From Clostridia bacterium (GTDB lineage Bacteria > Bacillota > Clostridia > Oscillospirales > CAG-272): a stretch of 11,672 bases of DNA. The notes beneath the pieces are model-generated. The model was not told the origin of the DNA, searched no databases, and saw nothing but the letters and a program-made list of their open reading frames with translations. The position numbers and the translations under genes were made by a program. Position 1 is the first letter of the stretch; each line of letters begins with the position of its first letter. Shown piece by piece: positions 5,911 to 11,672 of the stretch. The stretch is from NCBI GenBank assembly GCA_017504335.1, contig JAFVRI010000137.1:1-11672 (forward strand), in the 5' to 3' direction.

Positions 5911-7779
5911 ATGCTTAAGAGAATTGTTTGTTGTCTCTTGGTGTGTCTGATGCTGTTCACGTTGATTGCATGTAACGACGATGAGCCTCAGCAGAACCCG
6001 CCTGAGACAGATGCACCCGCAACGGATGCACCCGCAACGGATGCGCCTGCCACGGATGCACCTACGACAGACGCACCCACGACAGATGCACCCACTACGG
6101 ATGCGCCTACCACGGATGCACCCACCACAGACGCACCTACTACGGACGCACCCACCACGGATGCACCTACCACGGATGCACCCACCACAGACGCACCTAC
6201 TACGGGCGCGCCTACCACGGATGCTCCCGGCGGCAATACCGAAGCAGGTGAGGACGATCCTTGGGGCGGCGAAGACGATCCTTGGGGTGGAGAAGACGAT
6301 CCTTGGGGCGGTGAAGAAGATGAAAACACCGACAGCGAGGAAGATCTGACCGATTCCACCGAGCAGGGCGGCGACGCTTCTCAGGAAGGACCCAGAGAAG
6401 AAGGTGAAGGATGGGTAACCGACGCGGTCGGTAACATCCTGCAGGAGGACGAGATCCTTCGTTTGGACAAGACCAACTACGGCGGAACTGAGATCCGTAT
6501 TCTGCAGAAGGATACCACTCAGCACGAGATGTATGCCAAGAGCAAGATCGGTGAGCTGATCAACGACGCGGTTTATGACCGTAACAAGTACGTTGAGGAT
6601 TACGTCGGCGTCAAGCTGAAGTATGAGATGGCTCCCGCAACTACAACTGTATACGACCAGTTTGAGGCGAGAGTTGACGCGGCGGTACAGTCCGGATACG
6701 ACATGTATCACGTCGTCGCGAACTACACCTACCAGGCAGCGAACCTTATCCAAGAGGGTGCGTTCCTGGATATCAACACGATTCCTGCCGAGGACAACTA
6801 CATCGACCTCTCCAAGAGATGGTGGAACCAGGCATTCCATGATGAGTGTTCGATCAACGATAAGCTGTATCTGCTGACCGGAGATATTACTACCACCATC
6901 ATCGACCGTGCCGAGGTTATATTCGTAAACAACGATATGCTGGGAACCTATATGGAAATGACCAGTGACGAGCTGTTGGATCTGGTTTACGAGATGGGCT
7001 GGACCTACGAGACCTTCCTGAACATGGTACACGACGTTGGTAATGGTAAGGAGACCGGTGAATGGGGCTTTGCCGCAAACAGAGACTCCTACTCCCTTGA
7101 CGGTATGATCATGGGTATGGCAATGGATCTGACCTACAGAGACTCCTACAACTACCCCAACCTCCACATCAACACCAACAAGAATATCGAGATCGGTGAT
7201 AGACTCCGTTCTCTCTACCAGTCCGATCCTTCCTCCAACTGCGCAGAATACGGACCCAGCGTCTTTGCAAGCGGCAAGGCGATGTTTATGAGCCACCTGT
7301 TGGAGAATGCGGGAAGCACACTTCGTTCTACCACCATCGACTACATGGTAATTCCCGAACCGCTTTACGATGAGTACCAGGAAGAGTACCGTATCGTTCC
7401 TCAGGACAACTACTCTTCGCTGTCGATCCTCTGCCACGTAACCACCGCAACCGAGGTTGTTACCAGAACGCTGGAGGTTATGGGCTCCGAGTCCTACATC
7501 AACCTGCGTCACTGCATTCAGGAGAAGTGCTACAAGCAGAGATACCTGAAGACTGAGCCTAAGGGTAAGATGTTCGACTACATCGTAGATAACATCTATC
7601 AGGAATTCGGCTACACCTACACCAAGGTCCTCGAGCATCCCGTACAGCTCATCCGTAACTACGCAAGATACTTGCCCGGTGAAGGCGCGTACGTTGAGTC
7701 TCTGACCACCTCGCTGGAGACCACCGAGGTTCTGGCGGTACAGAAGCTTGCTGATTTCTTGAAGCATTTCTTCGACTAA
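5911..7779 (+). CDS. Solute-binding lipoprotein with TDAP-repeat linker (ABC-transporter type extracellular binding protein)
   Basis: Predicted to be anchored in the outer leaflet of the membrane and to capture a solute, probably a sugar or oligosaccharide, for an ABC importer. The 622 residues start with a lipoprotein signal MLKRIVCCLLVCLMLFTLIAC; the lipobox LIAC puts the lipidated Cys at 21. Residues 33-106 are 15 tandem TDAP(T/A) units, 114-134 three EDDPWGG units, and about 135-165 an acidic stretch. The folded domain runs from about 180 to the end and resembles large clostridial binding proteins (IRILQKDTTQHEMYAKS, a VGVKLKYE strand, and WGFAANRDSYSLDGMIMGM). AGGAG lies ten bases before the ATG. 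No permease or ATPase gene is nearby, so it must share a transporter encoded elsewhere or act as a sensor. Codon use suggests strong expression. The binding-protein assignment is by resemblance; the ligand is unknown. Confidence 0.85.
   Translation: MLKRIVCCLLVCLMLFTLIACNDDEPQQNPPETDAPATDAPATDAPATDAPTTDAPTTDAPTTDAPTTDAPTTDAPTTDAPTTDAPTTDAPTTDAPTTGAPTTDAPGGNTEAGEDDPWGGEDDPWGGEDDPWGGEEDENTDSEEDLTDSTEQGGDASQEGPREEGEGWVTDAVGNILQEDEILRLDKTNYGGTEIRILQKDTTQHEMYAKSKIGELINDAVYDRNKYVEDYVGVKLKYEMAPATTTVYDQFEARVDAAVQSGYDMYHVVANYTYQAANLIQEGAFLDINTIPAEDNYIDLSKRWWNQAFHDECSINDKLYLLTGDITTTIIDRAEVIFVNNDMLGTYMEMTSDELLDLVYEMGWTYETFLNMVHDVGNGKETGEWGFAANRDSYSLDGMIMGMAMDLTYRDSYNYPNLHINTNKNIEIGDRLRSLYQSDPSSNCAEYGPSVFASGKAMFMSHLLENAGSTLRSTTIDYMVIPEPLYDEYQEEYRIVPQDNYSSLSILCHVTTATEVVTRTLEVMGSESYINLRHCIQEKCYKQRYLKTEPKGKMFDYIVDNIYQEFGYTYTKVLEHPVQLIRNYARYLPGEGAYVESLTTSLETTEVLAVQKLADFLKHFFD
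6007..6228 (+). repeat. 15-bp tandem repeat, 15 units, coding TDAP(T/A)
   Basis: 222 bases of in-frame repeats of the type ACN GAY GCN CCN ACN inside the lipoprotein gene. Fourteen units read TDAP and one, near the 3' end (about 6202-6213), reads TGAP. The first three joints use Ala, the rest Thr. A higher order of about 60 bases (four units) is visible: the block starting at 6121 is nearly repeated at 6181. It encodes an extended Thr/Pro/Asp linker of 74 residues. Confidence 0.95.
6250..6312 (+). repeat. 21-bp tandem repeat, three units, coding EDDPWGG
   Basis: Three contiguous copies of GARGACGATCCTTGGGGNGG plus one base, differing only at third codon positions, directly after the TDAP tract. 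The 21 residues are acidic with one Trp per unit. Near-identity at synonymous sites points to recent duplication. Confidence 0.95.
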
Positions 7780-7797
7780 TTCGCAAACCAATCCATC

Positions 7798-7830
7798 GCT
7801 TCTCGGTTCGGAAAACCCGAGCCGAGAGGC
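7798..7830 (+). terminator. Probable terminator hairpin after the lipoprotein gene
   Basis: A 14-bp stem, GCTTCTCGGTTCGG pairing with CCGAGCCGAGAGGC (two G-U pairs), closes on a five-base AAAAC loop, 18 bases after the stop. A T-run follows only after six further bases (7837-7840), so termination may be incomplete. Confidence 0.6.
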
Positions 7831-7882
7831 AAGAGATTTTCTACATTATTATATAGGCAGAGATATTAGAGTTTGCTTTTGG

Positions 7883-8034
7883 CGGGACGTCGAGGACGTC
7901 GTCCCCTACAAATGGAAATGGAAAACCATTGAAATTTGTTTGAATAAGCAATCGAGAATTTCTTTGTTTATGATTAGGGGAATATGCTTGCATATTCAAC
8001 CTATCCCGTAGGGGGCGACGTCCTCGACGCCCCG
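7883..8034. mobile_element. 152-bp MITE-like element with 27-bp terminal inverted repeats
   Basis: The left end 7883-7909 (CGGGACGTCGAGGACGTCGT then CCCCTAC) and the right end 8008-8034 are inverted repeats matching at 25 of 27 positions. Each arm can also fold on itself (GGGACG...CGTCCC on the left). The interior is AT-rich, codes for nothing, and contains a perfect palindrome GAATATGC-TT-GCATATTC at 7980-7997. No target-site duplication is obvious. A related, incomplete copy lies at the right edge of the window. It could be a non-autonomous transposable element or a structured intergenic repeat family. Confidence 0.65.
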
Positions 8035-8113
8035 TACCGTATTCCTCAGCATAATTATATGTTTCCAATGCGAAGTGGAACGCTCCGCAAAAAATATATT
8101 ATATGAAAGGAAA

Positions 8114-8129
8114 TCTTGCAGAAGCAAGA
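8114..8129 (+). promoter_or_regulatory. Leader hairpin just upstream of the ribosome site of the large secreted protein
   Basis: TCTTGC (8114-8119), AGAA loop, GCAAGA (8124-8129): a perfect six-base stem with a four-base loop ending one base before the AAGGG ribosome site. It could protect the 5' end of the messenger or tune initiation. A TATATT at 8095-8100 is a possible -10 but has no good -35. Confidence 0.4.
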
Positions 8130-8130
8130 A

Positions 8131-8135
8131 AAGGG
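8131..8135 (+). promoter_or_regulatory. Ribosome binding site deciding the start at 8144
   Basis: AAGGG ends eight bases before the ATG at 8144. The frame is open back to an ATG at 8075, but only the start at 8144 gives a clean signal peptide at the N terminus. Confidence 0.75.
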
Positions 8136-8143
8136 AAACTAGT

Positions 8144-11100
8144 ATGAAAAAACTAATTTCCGTTGTACTTGCTGTTCTGATGCTGGTACCCATGTTCGCA
8201 TACGTGGTTCCCGCATCCGCAACAGGTGCAACACAAGAAACCATCTACGCGGCTGACTTCACCGGTATGGATGGCACGTATACCCTTGCAGAGCTTGCAA
8301 CCAGGCTGAATTGGAAGCTGGTTCGCGGTGACGATAAGGGTACCGCTGTTATCGCTGACGGTAAGCTGACCCTCACTGCAGGCGATCTCGACATCGTCTA
8401 CGAAGTAGTGAACGACGCTCGTCTGACCGCAAACCATACCATCCAGTATGATATGGTAAAGTTCTACCAGGGCGGTAACCTGCGTTTTGCCGGTATGTAC
8501 ACCGGTACCGACAACGGTGAGACCGTTAAGGCGATCATCGACAGAACCACCTTCGAGAACTACAACAACATGCATCTCGTAGACGGTCTCCTCAACGAGA
8601 AGGCAGGAAATGCTGGCGGTACGGGCATCTTGATCGGAAACGGAAACGATCAGGTTCGTCCCGAGACGATTCCCGGCGGCGGAGATTCCAACACCTGGAA
8701 GGTCGTTTACGATGTAACCAACAACCAGGTTGACGCGTATGCTTCCGGCGCGCGTATCATGTCCACCTTTGGTACTTACGAAACTGCCGACGCGTGGGCA
8801 GCAGTCAAGGTATCCGACTACGTTGGAAACGGCGCGTACATCCGTGTTCAGACTACCGGATGGGCTACCTTTGACAACATCTCCATCGTAGCAGGCGGAG
8901 AGGCTGTTTCCTACGGCGAGTATGCGTACTACCAGGATTTCAACGACGTCACCTACGACGCAACTACTGAGACTCCTCAGGATCTGGCTGAGAAGATCGG
9001 CTTCCAGTTCCTGAAGGATACCGTTTATTACCAGAACAACTCCTCTAAAGAGTCTTGGCAGGTAAAGTACTCCATTGTTGACGGCGCGCTGGACATTTTC
9101 GTTCCCGCGACCGCGCATCCTTCCTCTGCACACATGCACACCAACATGGGTCAGTTCGGTGCTCTGTTTGTTCCCGAAATGGACATTGCTGACACCGTTG
9201 TGATCGAGTATGACATGAGCTATGTTAACACCAACCAGGAAAATGAGTTCAACGGCGGTGACAACCCCCTGATGCTCAAGATGTACGGTAGAAGAAGTGA
9301 CTTCTTCACCAGCTGGGCATTTACTCAGAAGGGCTGGCTCAGCTGGTCCTACACCGGTTGGACAAATGGTGACACAGGCAAGGGAACCAAGTTCACCAAG
9401 GCCAACGGCGGTCCCGCTCGTCCCGAGGGTATCACCTACAACAACCAGGCAACCTCCTATACGTTCGGTAACGGTGCTTACCACATGACTCTGGTTGGCT
9501 CTACCGAGCACATCAAGGTTGTGATGAGCATGGACGGCATGGAAATTTATGTTAACGATATTATCGCATACAGACTCACCGGAACCGAGCTTGCAAACTG
9601 GACCTCCGGCGGCAAAACTGCTGACGATATCATCGGTAACCTGTTGCAGTTCTTCACCATCGGCGGATGCCACGTTCGTCTTGACAACCTCAAGATCACT
9701 ACCGATCCCGAGACCAAGGCAAGCGGACTTCTCATCACCGAGGCAGGTGCTAACGGTGTGACCAACGGTCAGCACGAGTACCTTGAGGTTTACAACAACT
9801 CCGACAAGGCGCTGAACATTTATGACTACGCGATCATCGCCTCCGGCTTCAACACCTATTTTAACCCCCGTCAGAGCAAGGCTGCTTTGTGGACGAAGAA
9901 CATTGGCCAGAATGAAGTAATTTTGGCATATCCCGGCGCTCATACCTTCAATTCCATTAAGAAAGATGAGACCACCGGTGCGTCCCTGTACTCCATTACT
10001 CACACCAACCCCGCATATGAAGAGGGCTGGATCCAGCCCGGTGAGGTTGCCCTTCTGTGGAACACCACCAACGCAATGCATAACAGCGGTTATAACAGTC
10101 CTACGGACATCAACTGGACGCAGACCGTGGATTCCTTCCGCGCAGGACAGGGCGCGAATGCGGCTGATTGCAAGGTCTTCATGTTCTATAACGACTACAA
10201 CCATGCATTTAGCAACAGTGGAAACTATGTCATCGCATTGATGGACCGCGATACGTTCCAGCCCGGCTTTGATCCCGCGACCGGAGAGGGAGATCAGGCG
10301 ATCGTTTCCGCACCTGCTGACCTGAGAAAGGCAGACTCGTTTGTAAACGTCAATGCATATGCCGACAATGTCGACAAGCGCGGTCACTATACCGCTTCGA
10401 CTATCCCGTTGGCGAAGTATGATTACCTCTACAACACCGAGAAGATCGACGGCATCGCTCTTGAGGGTACCGTAATTGCACTTGGCGCTGCAAACATGAC
10501 TCCCGGTATTCTGGAAGATAACCAGAAGAGAGCCCTGACCGTAACCGTTGACGGTAAGGCACACAAGGTTTACCTCGGCGCCGAGATCTCTCCTGTTGAC
10601 TTCATCGACGCTGCCGGCTACAACAAGCTGATGTGGGCGGTTGTTGACGGTAAGATCGTTGACGCTAACGCGAAGTTCACCGTAACCAAGGATATGACCA
10701 TCGAGCTCGGTGGACAGATCGCTCTGACCACCCTGAAGGGCGCTTCGACTCGTATCAACTACTATGCTGAGGACGAGGACGGTAATCCCATCGGAACCGG
10801 TCTGCGTTGGATCACCGCCGTTAAGGAGGCTGATCTGGATGCACTCTGGGCGATCGATGGCGTTGCAGACGTCGAGATCGGTACTCTGGTTGCAAGAGCA
10901 GCTCAGCTTGCTGAAAACGAGCAGACTCTGGTTATGGACAACGTAACCGAGGACGGCTCTGACGGTAAGGTAGTTCGCAAGGTTGTTGCATACAACGGTG
11001 ACTGGTACACCACCTCCACCGACTACGAGGGCTTCGGCCTCTTCGCAGGCGGCGTTGGTAACCTGCGTTCCTACAACTACAGTGCTGACTATAGCGCGGT

Positions 11101-11308
11101 TGGTTACGTAACCGTAACCCTTGAGTCCGGCGAGGTATTCACTGTATACGGTGACTACAATGCTGACGATCATGACAGAAACGCAATTGAGGTCATTGAG
11201 CACTTCATGGCTGAGTATGAGGCTTGGGAAGAGGACAACACCCTTCCTTGCAGCGTAACCCCCGAGGATTACGAGCGTCTCTCTGAGTACCTCAGCTATG
11301 CAGAATAA
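8144..11308 (+). CDS. Large secreted multidomain protein: two jelly-roll-like modules, lamin-tail-like module, unrecognised C-terminal module
   Basis: A 1054-residue exported protein of unknown function. MKKLISVVLAVLMLVPMFAY opens a signal peptide ending in ASA (cleavage likely after 26). Residues about 34-250 and 260-525 are two beta-rich modules of similar plan: each starts with a YAADF/YYQDF strand and ends with a TFDNISIV / LDNLKITT strand, as in concanavalin/LamG-like carbohydrate- or surface-binding folds. From 527, GLLITEAGANG...EYLEVYNNSDKALNIYDYAI matches the lamin-tail domain pattern (EYIEIYN then a short beta-rich body). A beta-strand region (about 796-865) leads to a C-terminal module with INYYAEDEDGNPIGTGLRWI and a Ca-loop-like GDYNADDHD (1003-1011). 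There is no LPXTG, SLH repeat or membrane anchor. Only one Cys is found in the jelly-roll modules. The 41-codon peptide gene follows in the same direction. Domain calls are by eye; no catalytic motif was recognised. Confidence 0.85.
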   Translation: MKKLISVVLAVLMLVPMFAYVVPASATGATQETIYAADFTGMDGTYTLAELATRLNWKLVRGDDKGTAVIADGKLTLTAGDLDIVYEVVNDARLTANHTIQYDMVKFYQGGNLRFAGMYTGTDNGETVKAIIDRTTFENYNNMHLVDGLLNEKAGNAGGTGILIGNGNDQVRPETIPGGGDSNTWKVVYDVTNNQVDAYASGARIMSTFGTYETADAWAAVKVSDYVGNGAYIRVQTTGWATFDNISIVAGGEAVSYGEYAYYQDFNDVTYDATTETPQDLAEKIGFQFLKDTVYYQNNSSKESWQVKYSIVDGALDIFVPATAHPSSAHMHTNMGQFGALFVPEMDIADTVVIEYDMSYVNTNQENEFNGGDNPLMLKMYGRRSDFFTSWAFTQKGWLSWSYTGWTNGDTGKGTKFTKANGGPARPEGITYNNQATSYTFGNGAYHMTLVGSTEHIKVVMSMDGMEIYVNDIIAYRLTGTELANWTSGGKTADDIIGNLLQFFTIGGCHVRLDNLKITTDPETKASGLLITEAGANGVTNGQHEYLEVYNNSDKALNIYDYAIIASGFNTYFNPRQSKAALWTKNIGQNEVILAYPGAHTFNSIKKDETTGASLYSITHTNPAYEEGWIQPGEVALLWNTTNAMHNSGYNSPTDINWTQTVDSFRAGQGANAADCKVFMFYNDYNHAFSNSGNYVIALMDRDTFQPGFDPATGEGDQAIVSAPADLRKADSFVNVNAYADNVDKRGHYTASTIPLAKYDYLYNTEKIDGIALEGTVIALGAANMTPGILEDNQKRALTVTVDGKAHKVYLGAEISPVDFIDAAGYNKLMWAVVDGKIVDANAKFTVTKDMTIELGGQIALTTLKGASTRINYYAEDEDGNPIGTGLRWITAVKEADLDALWAIDGVADVEIGTLVARAAQLAENEQTLVMDNVTEDGSDGKVVRKVVAYNGDWYTTSTDYEGFGLFAGGVGNLRSYNYSADYSAVGYVTVTLESGEVFTVYGDYNADDHDRNAIEVIEHFMAEYEAWEEDNTLPCSVTPEDYERLSEYLSYAE

Positions 11309-11315
11309 GAAAGCG

Positions 11316-11320
11316 AGAGG
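11316..11320 (+). promoter_or_regulatory. Ribosome binding site deciding the start of the small peptide
   Basis: AGAGG lies nine bases before the ATG at 11330 and only three before an in-frame ATG at 11324. The spacing favours 11330. Confidence 0.65.
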
Positions 11321-11329
11321 TGAATGATT

Positions 11330-11455
11330 ATGAAGAAAACTTATGTATCTCCCGAAGTCATTGATCTGATCGCATTCCGTACAGCCGATGTGATCACGAT
11401 TTCCGATTACGATCCCGATAGCACTCGGGACCCGTTCGTACCGGACTGGGACTAA
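11330..11455 (+). CDS. 41-residue peptide with clostridial KKxYxxPEVIxxxxF leader-like N terminus and acidic tail
   Basis: Begins MKKTYVSPEVIDLIAFRTAD, continues VITISDYDPD, and ends with an Asp/Pro-rich tail finishing in PDWD. The first half resembles an N-terminal pattern seen in many short unannotated clostridial and Bacteroidales peptides (K-K-x-Y-x-x-P-E-V, then a hydrophobic/aromatic segment and DVI-S). The tail is acidic, with Asp, Pro, Phe and Trp and no Cys. It lacks a signal peptide. A ribosome site is well placed, the gene lies 21 bases after the large secreted protein with no terminator between, and a hairpin follows its stop, so it is probably translated from the same transcript. 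Possible roles are a modified-peptide (RiPP-like) precursor, a partner of the secreted protein, or a small regulator; none is proven. The alternative start at 11324 would add Met-Ile. Confidence 0.75.
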   Translation: MKKTYVSPEVIDLIAFRTADVITISDYDPDSTRDPFVPDWD

Positions 11456-11468
11456 TATTCAAGCAAAA

Positions 11469-11491
11469 AGGGGGCTGTTTTACAGCCCCCT
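11469..11491. terminator. GC-rich hairpin with U-tract on the minus strand
   Basis: AGGGGGCTGT (11469-11478), loop TTT, ACAGCCCCCT (11482-11491): a perfect ten-base stem 13 bases after the stop of the small peptide. An A-run at 11465-11469 becomes a U-tract when read leftward, whereas no T-run follows on the plus strand. It is thus a canonical terminator for leftward transcription and a weaker stop or 3' protective hairpin for the peptide gene. Confidence 0.75.
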
Positions 11492-11548
11492 ACCTTGGAT
11501 TAAAGAGCAGGATGCATTCGTCCCATACCGAGGCATCTACCGCTTCCA

Positions 11549-11574
11549 CCGCAAACATATCCGTATATTTGCGG
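11549..11574. repeat. Hairpin CCGCAAA...TTTGCGG in the right-end spacer
   Basis: A perfect seven-base inverted repeat, CCGCAAA (11549-11555) and TTTGCGG (11568-11574), with partial further pairing inside. It stands just left of the second repeat copy, where an inverted terminal arm would be expected but is not present. Role unknown. Confidence 0.4.
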
Positions 11575-11584
11575 CGTAAACGGC

Positions 11585-11672
11585 AGATGGATGGAAGTTT
11601 TTTAAATAAGCAATCGGATTTTTCTTTGCTTATGTAGGGAATTTCAGCGTCAAAATATAGTTATCCCGTAGG
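11585..11672. repeat. Second, incomplete copy of the dispersed intergenic element
   Basis: From AATAAGCAATCG at 11605 to TATCCCGTAGG at the right edge, 68 bases align with 7943-8012 of the first element (70 bases): both share AATAAGCAATCG, a TTTCTTTG(C/T)TTATG segment, and the TATCCCGTAGG that starts the right inverted arm. ATGG/ATGGAA just upstream also matches the first copy with a short deletion. The left inverted arm is missing, the internal palindrome is not conserved, and the right arm is cut by the window edge. Orientation is the same as in the first copy. Confidence 0.65.

Noticed and set aside
6007..6228. Possible CRISPR-like array from regularly spaced short repeats
   Set aside because: The units are contiguous without unique spacers, keep the reading frame, and encode a known type of Thr/Pro linker.
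5788..7791. Minus-strand 667-residue open frame with repetitive RGRCIRGGC-like tract
   Set aside because: The repetitive part is the antisense of the TDAP repeats and the rest is the antisense of the lipoprotein. It is open because of biased codon use, not a gene.
8153..11203. Minus-strand 1016-residue open frame
   Set aside because: Antisense of the secreted protein. The plus strand has signal peptide, ribosome site and domains, and the minus frame lacks all three.
11490..11660. Minus-strand 56-codon open frame ending at the hairpin
   Set aside because: No start codon except one about 21 codons from the end, no ribosome site, no recognised family, and half of it lies in the dispersed repeat. 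Kept only as a remark on terminator polarity.

Overview
The window looks like chromosomal DNA of an anaerobic Clostridia-type Firmicute, most likely an uncultured gut Oscillospirales or Christensenellales relative. This is inferred from the clostridial Mrp with a Cys-rich N terminus, the phosphoglycerate mutase type, the lipoprotein with a TDAP-repeat linker, strong AGGAGG-type ribosome sites, and AT-rich spacers with textbook TTGACA/TATAAT promoters around moderately GC-rich genes. The standard genetic code fits. No tRNA, rRNA, CRISPR array, phage gene or transposase gene was seen.

Layout. (1) Positions 1-2444, minus strand: the N-terminal half of 2,3-bisphosphoglycerate-independent phosphoglycerate mutase (gpmI, cut by the left edge), preceded by a GT39/ArnT-like polytopic membrane glycosyltransferase. 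Each has its own promoter. (2) Positions 2445-2876: an AT-rich divergent spacer with promoters for both directions. The rightward promoter is overlapped by a TTGGCAC/GTGCCAA palindrome. (3) Positions 2877-4740, plus strand: a probable two-gene operon of mrp (Fe-S cluster carrier ATPase) and dusB (tRNA-dihydrouridine synthase), closed by a strong intrinsic terminator. (4) Positions 4854-5732: an AraC-family regulator with its own consensus promoter. (5) Positions 5911-7779: a solute-binding lipoprotein whose linker to the membrane is built of 15 tandem TDAP pentapeptide units plus three DDPWGG units. (6) Positions 7780-8143: a terminator-like hairpin and a 152-bp element with 27-bp inverted ends (MITE-like). 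(7) Positions 8144-11455: a 1054-residue secreted multidomain protein (two jelly-roll-like modules, a lamin-tail-like module, and an unrecognised C-terminal module), followed 21 bases later by a 41-codon peptide gene. (8) Positions 11456-11672: a GC-rich hairpin whose U-tract lies on the minus strand, and a second incomplete copy of the dispersed element, in the same orientation as the first.

How the parts fit. The left two-thirds is housekeeping: glycolysis, Fe-S assembly, tRNA modification, and a membrane glycosyltransferase. The right third is an accessory, surface-directed block. A cupin-AraC sensor sits next to a solute-binding lipoprotein, which suggests local control of uptake of a sugar or oligosaccharide, but no ABC permease or ATPase is in view. 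The most unusual part is the unit of large secreted protein plus tiny acidic-tailed peptide, which lies between two copies of the same non-coding repeat. No function can be assigned to that pair from sequence alone.
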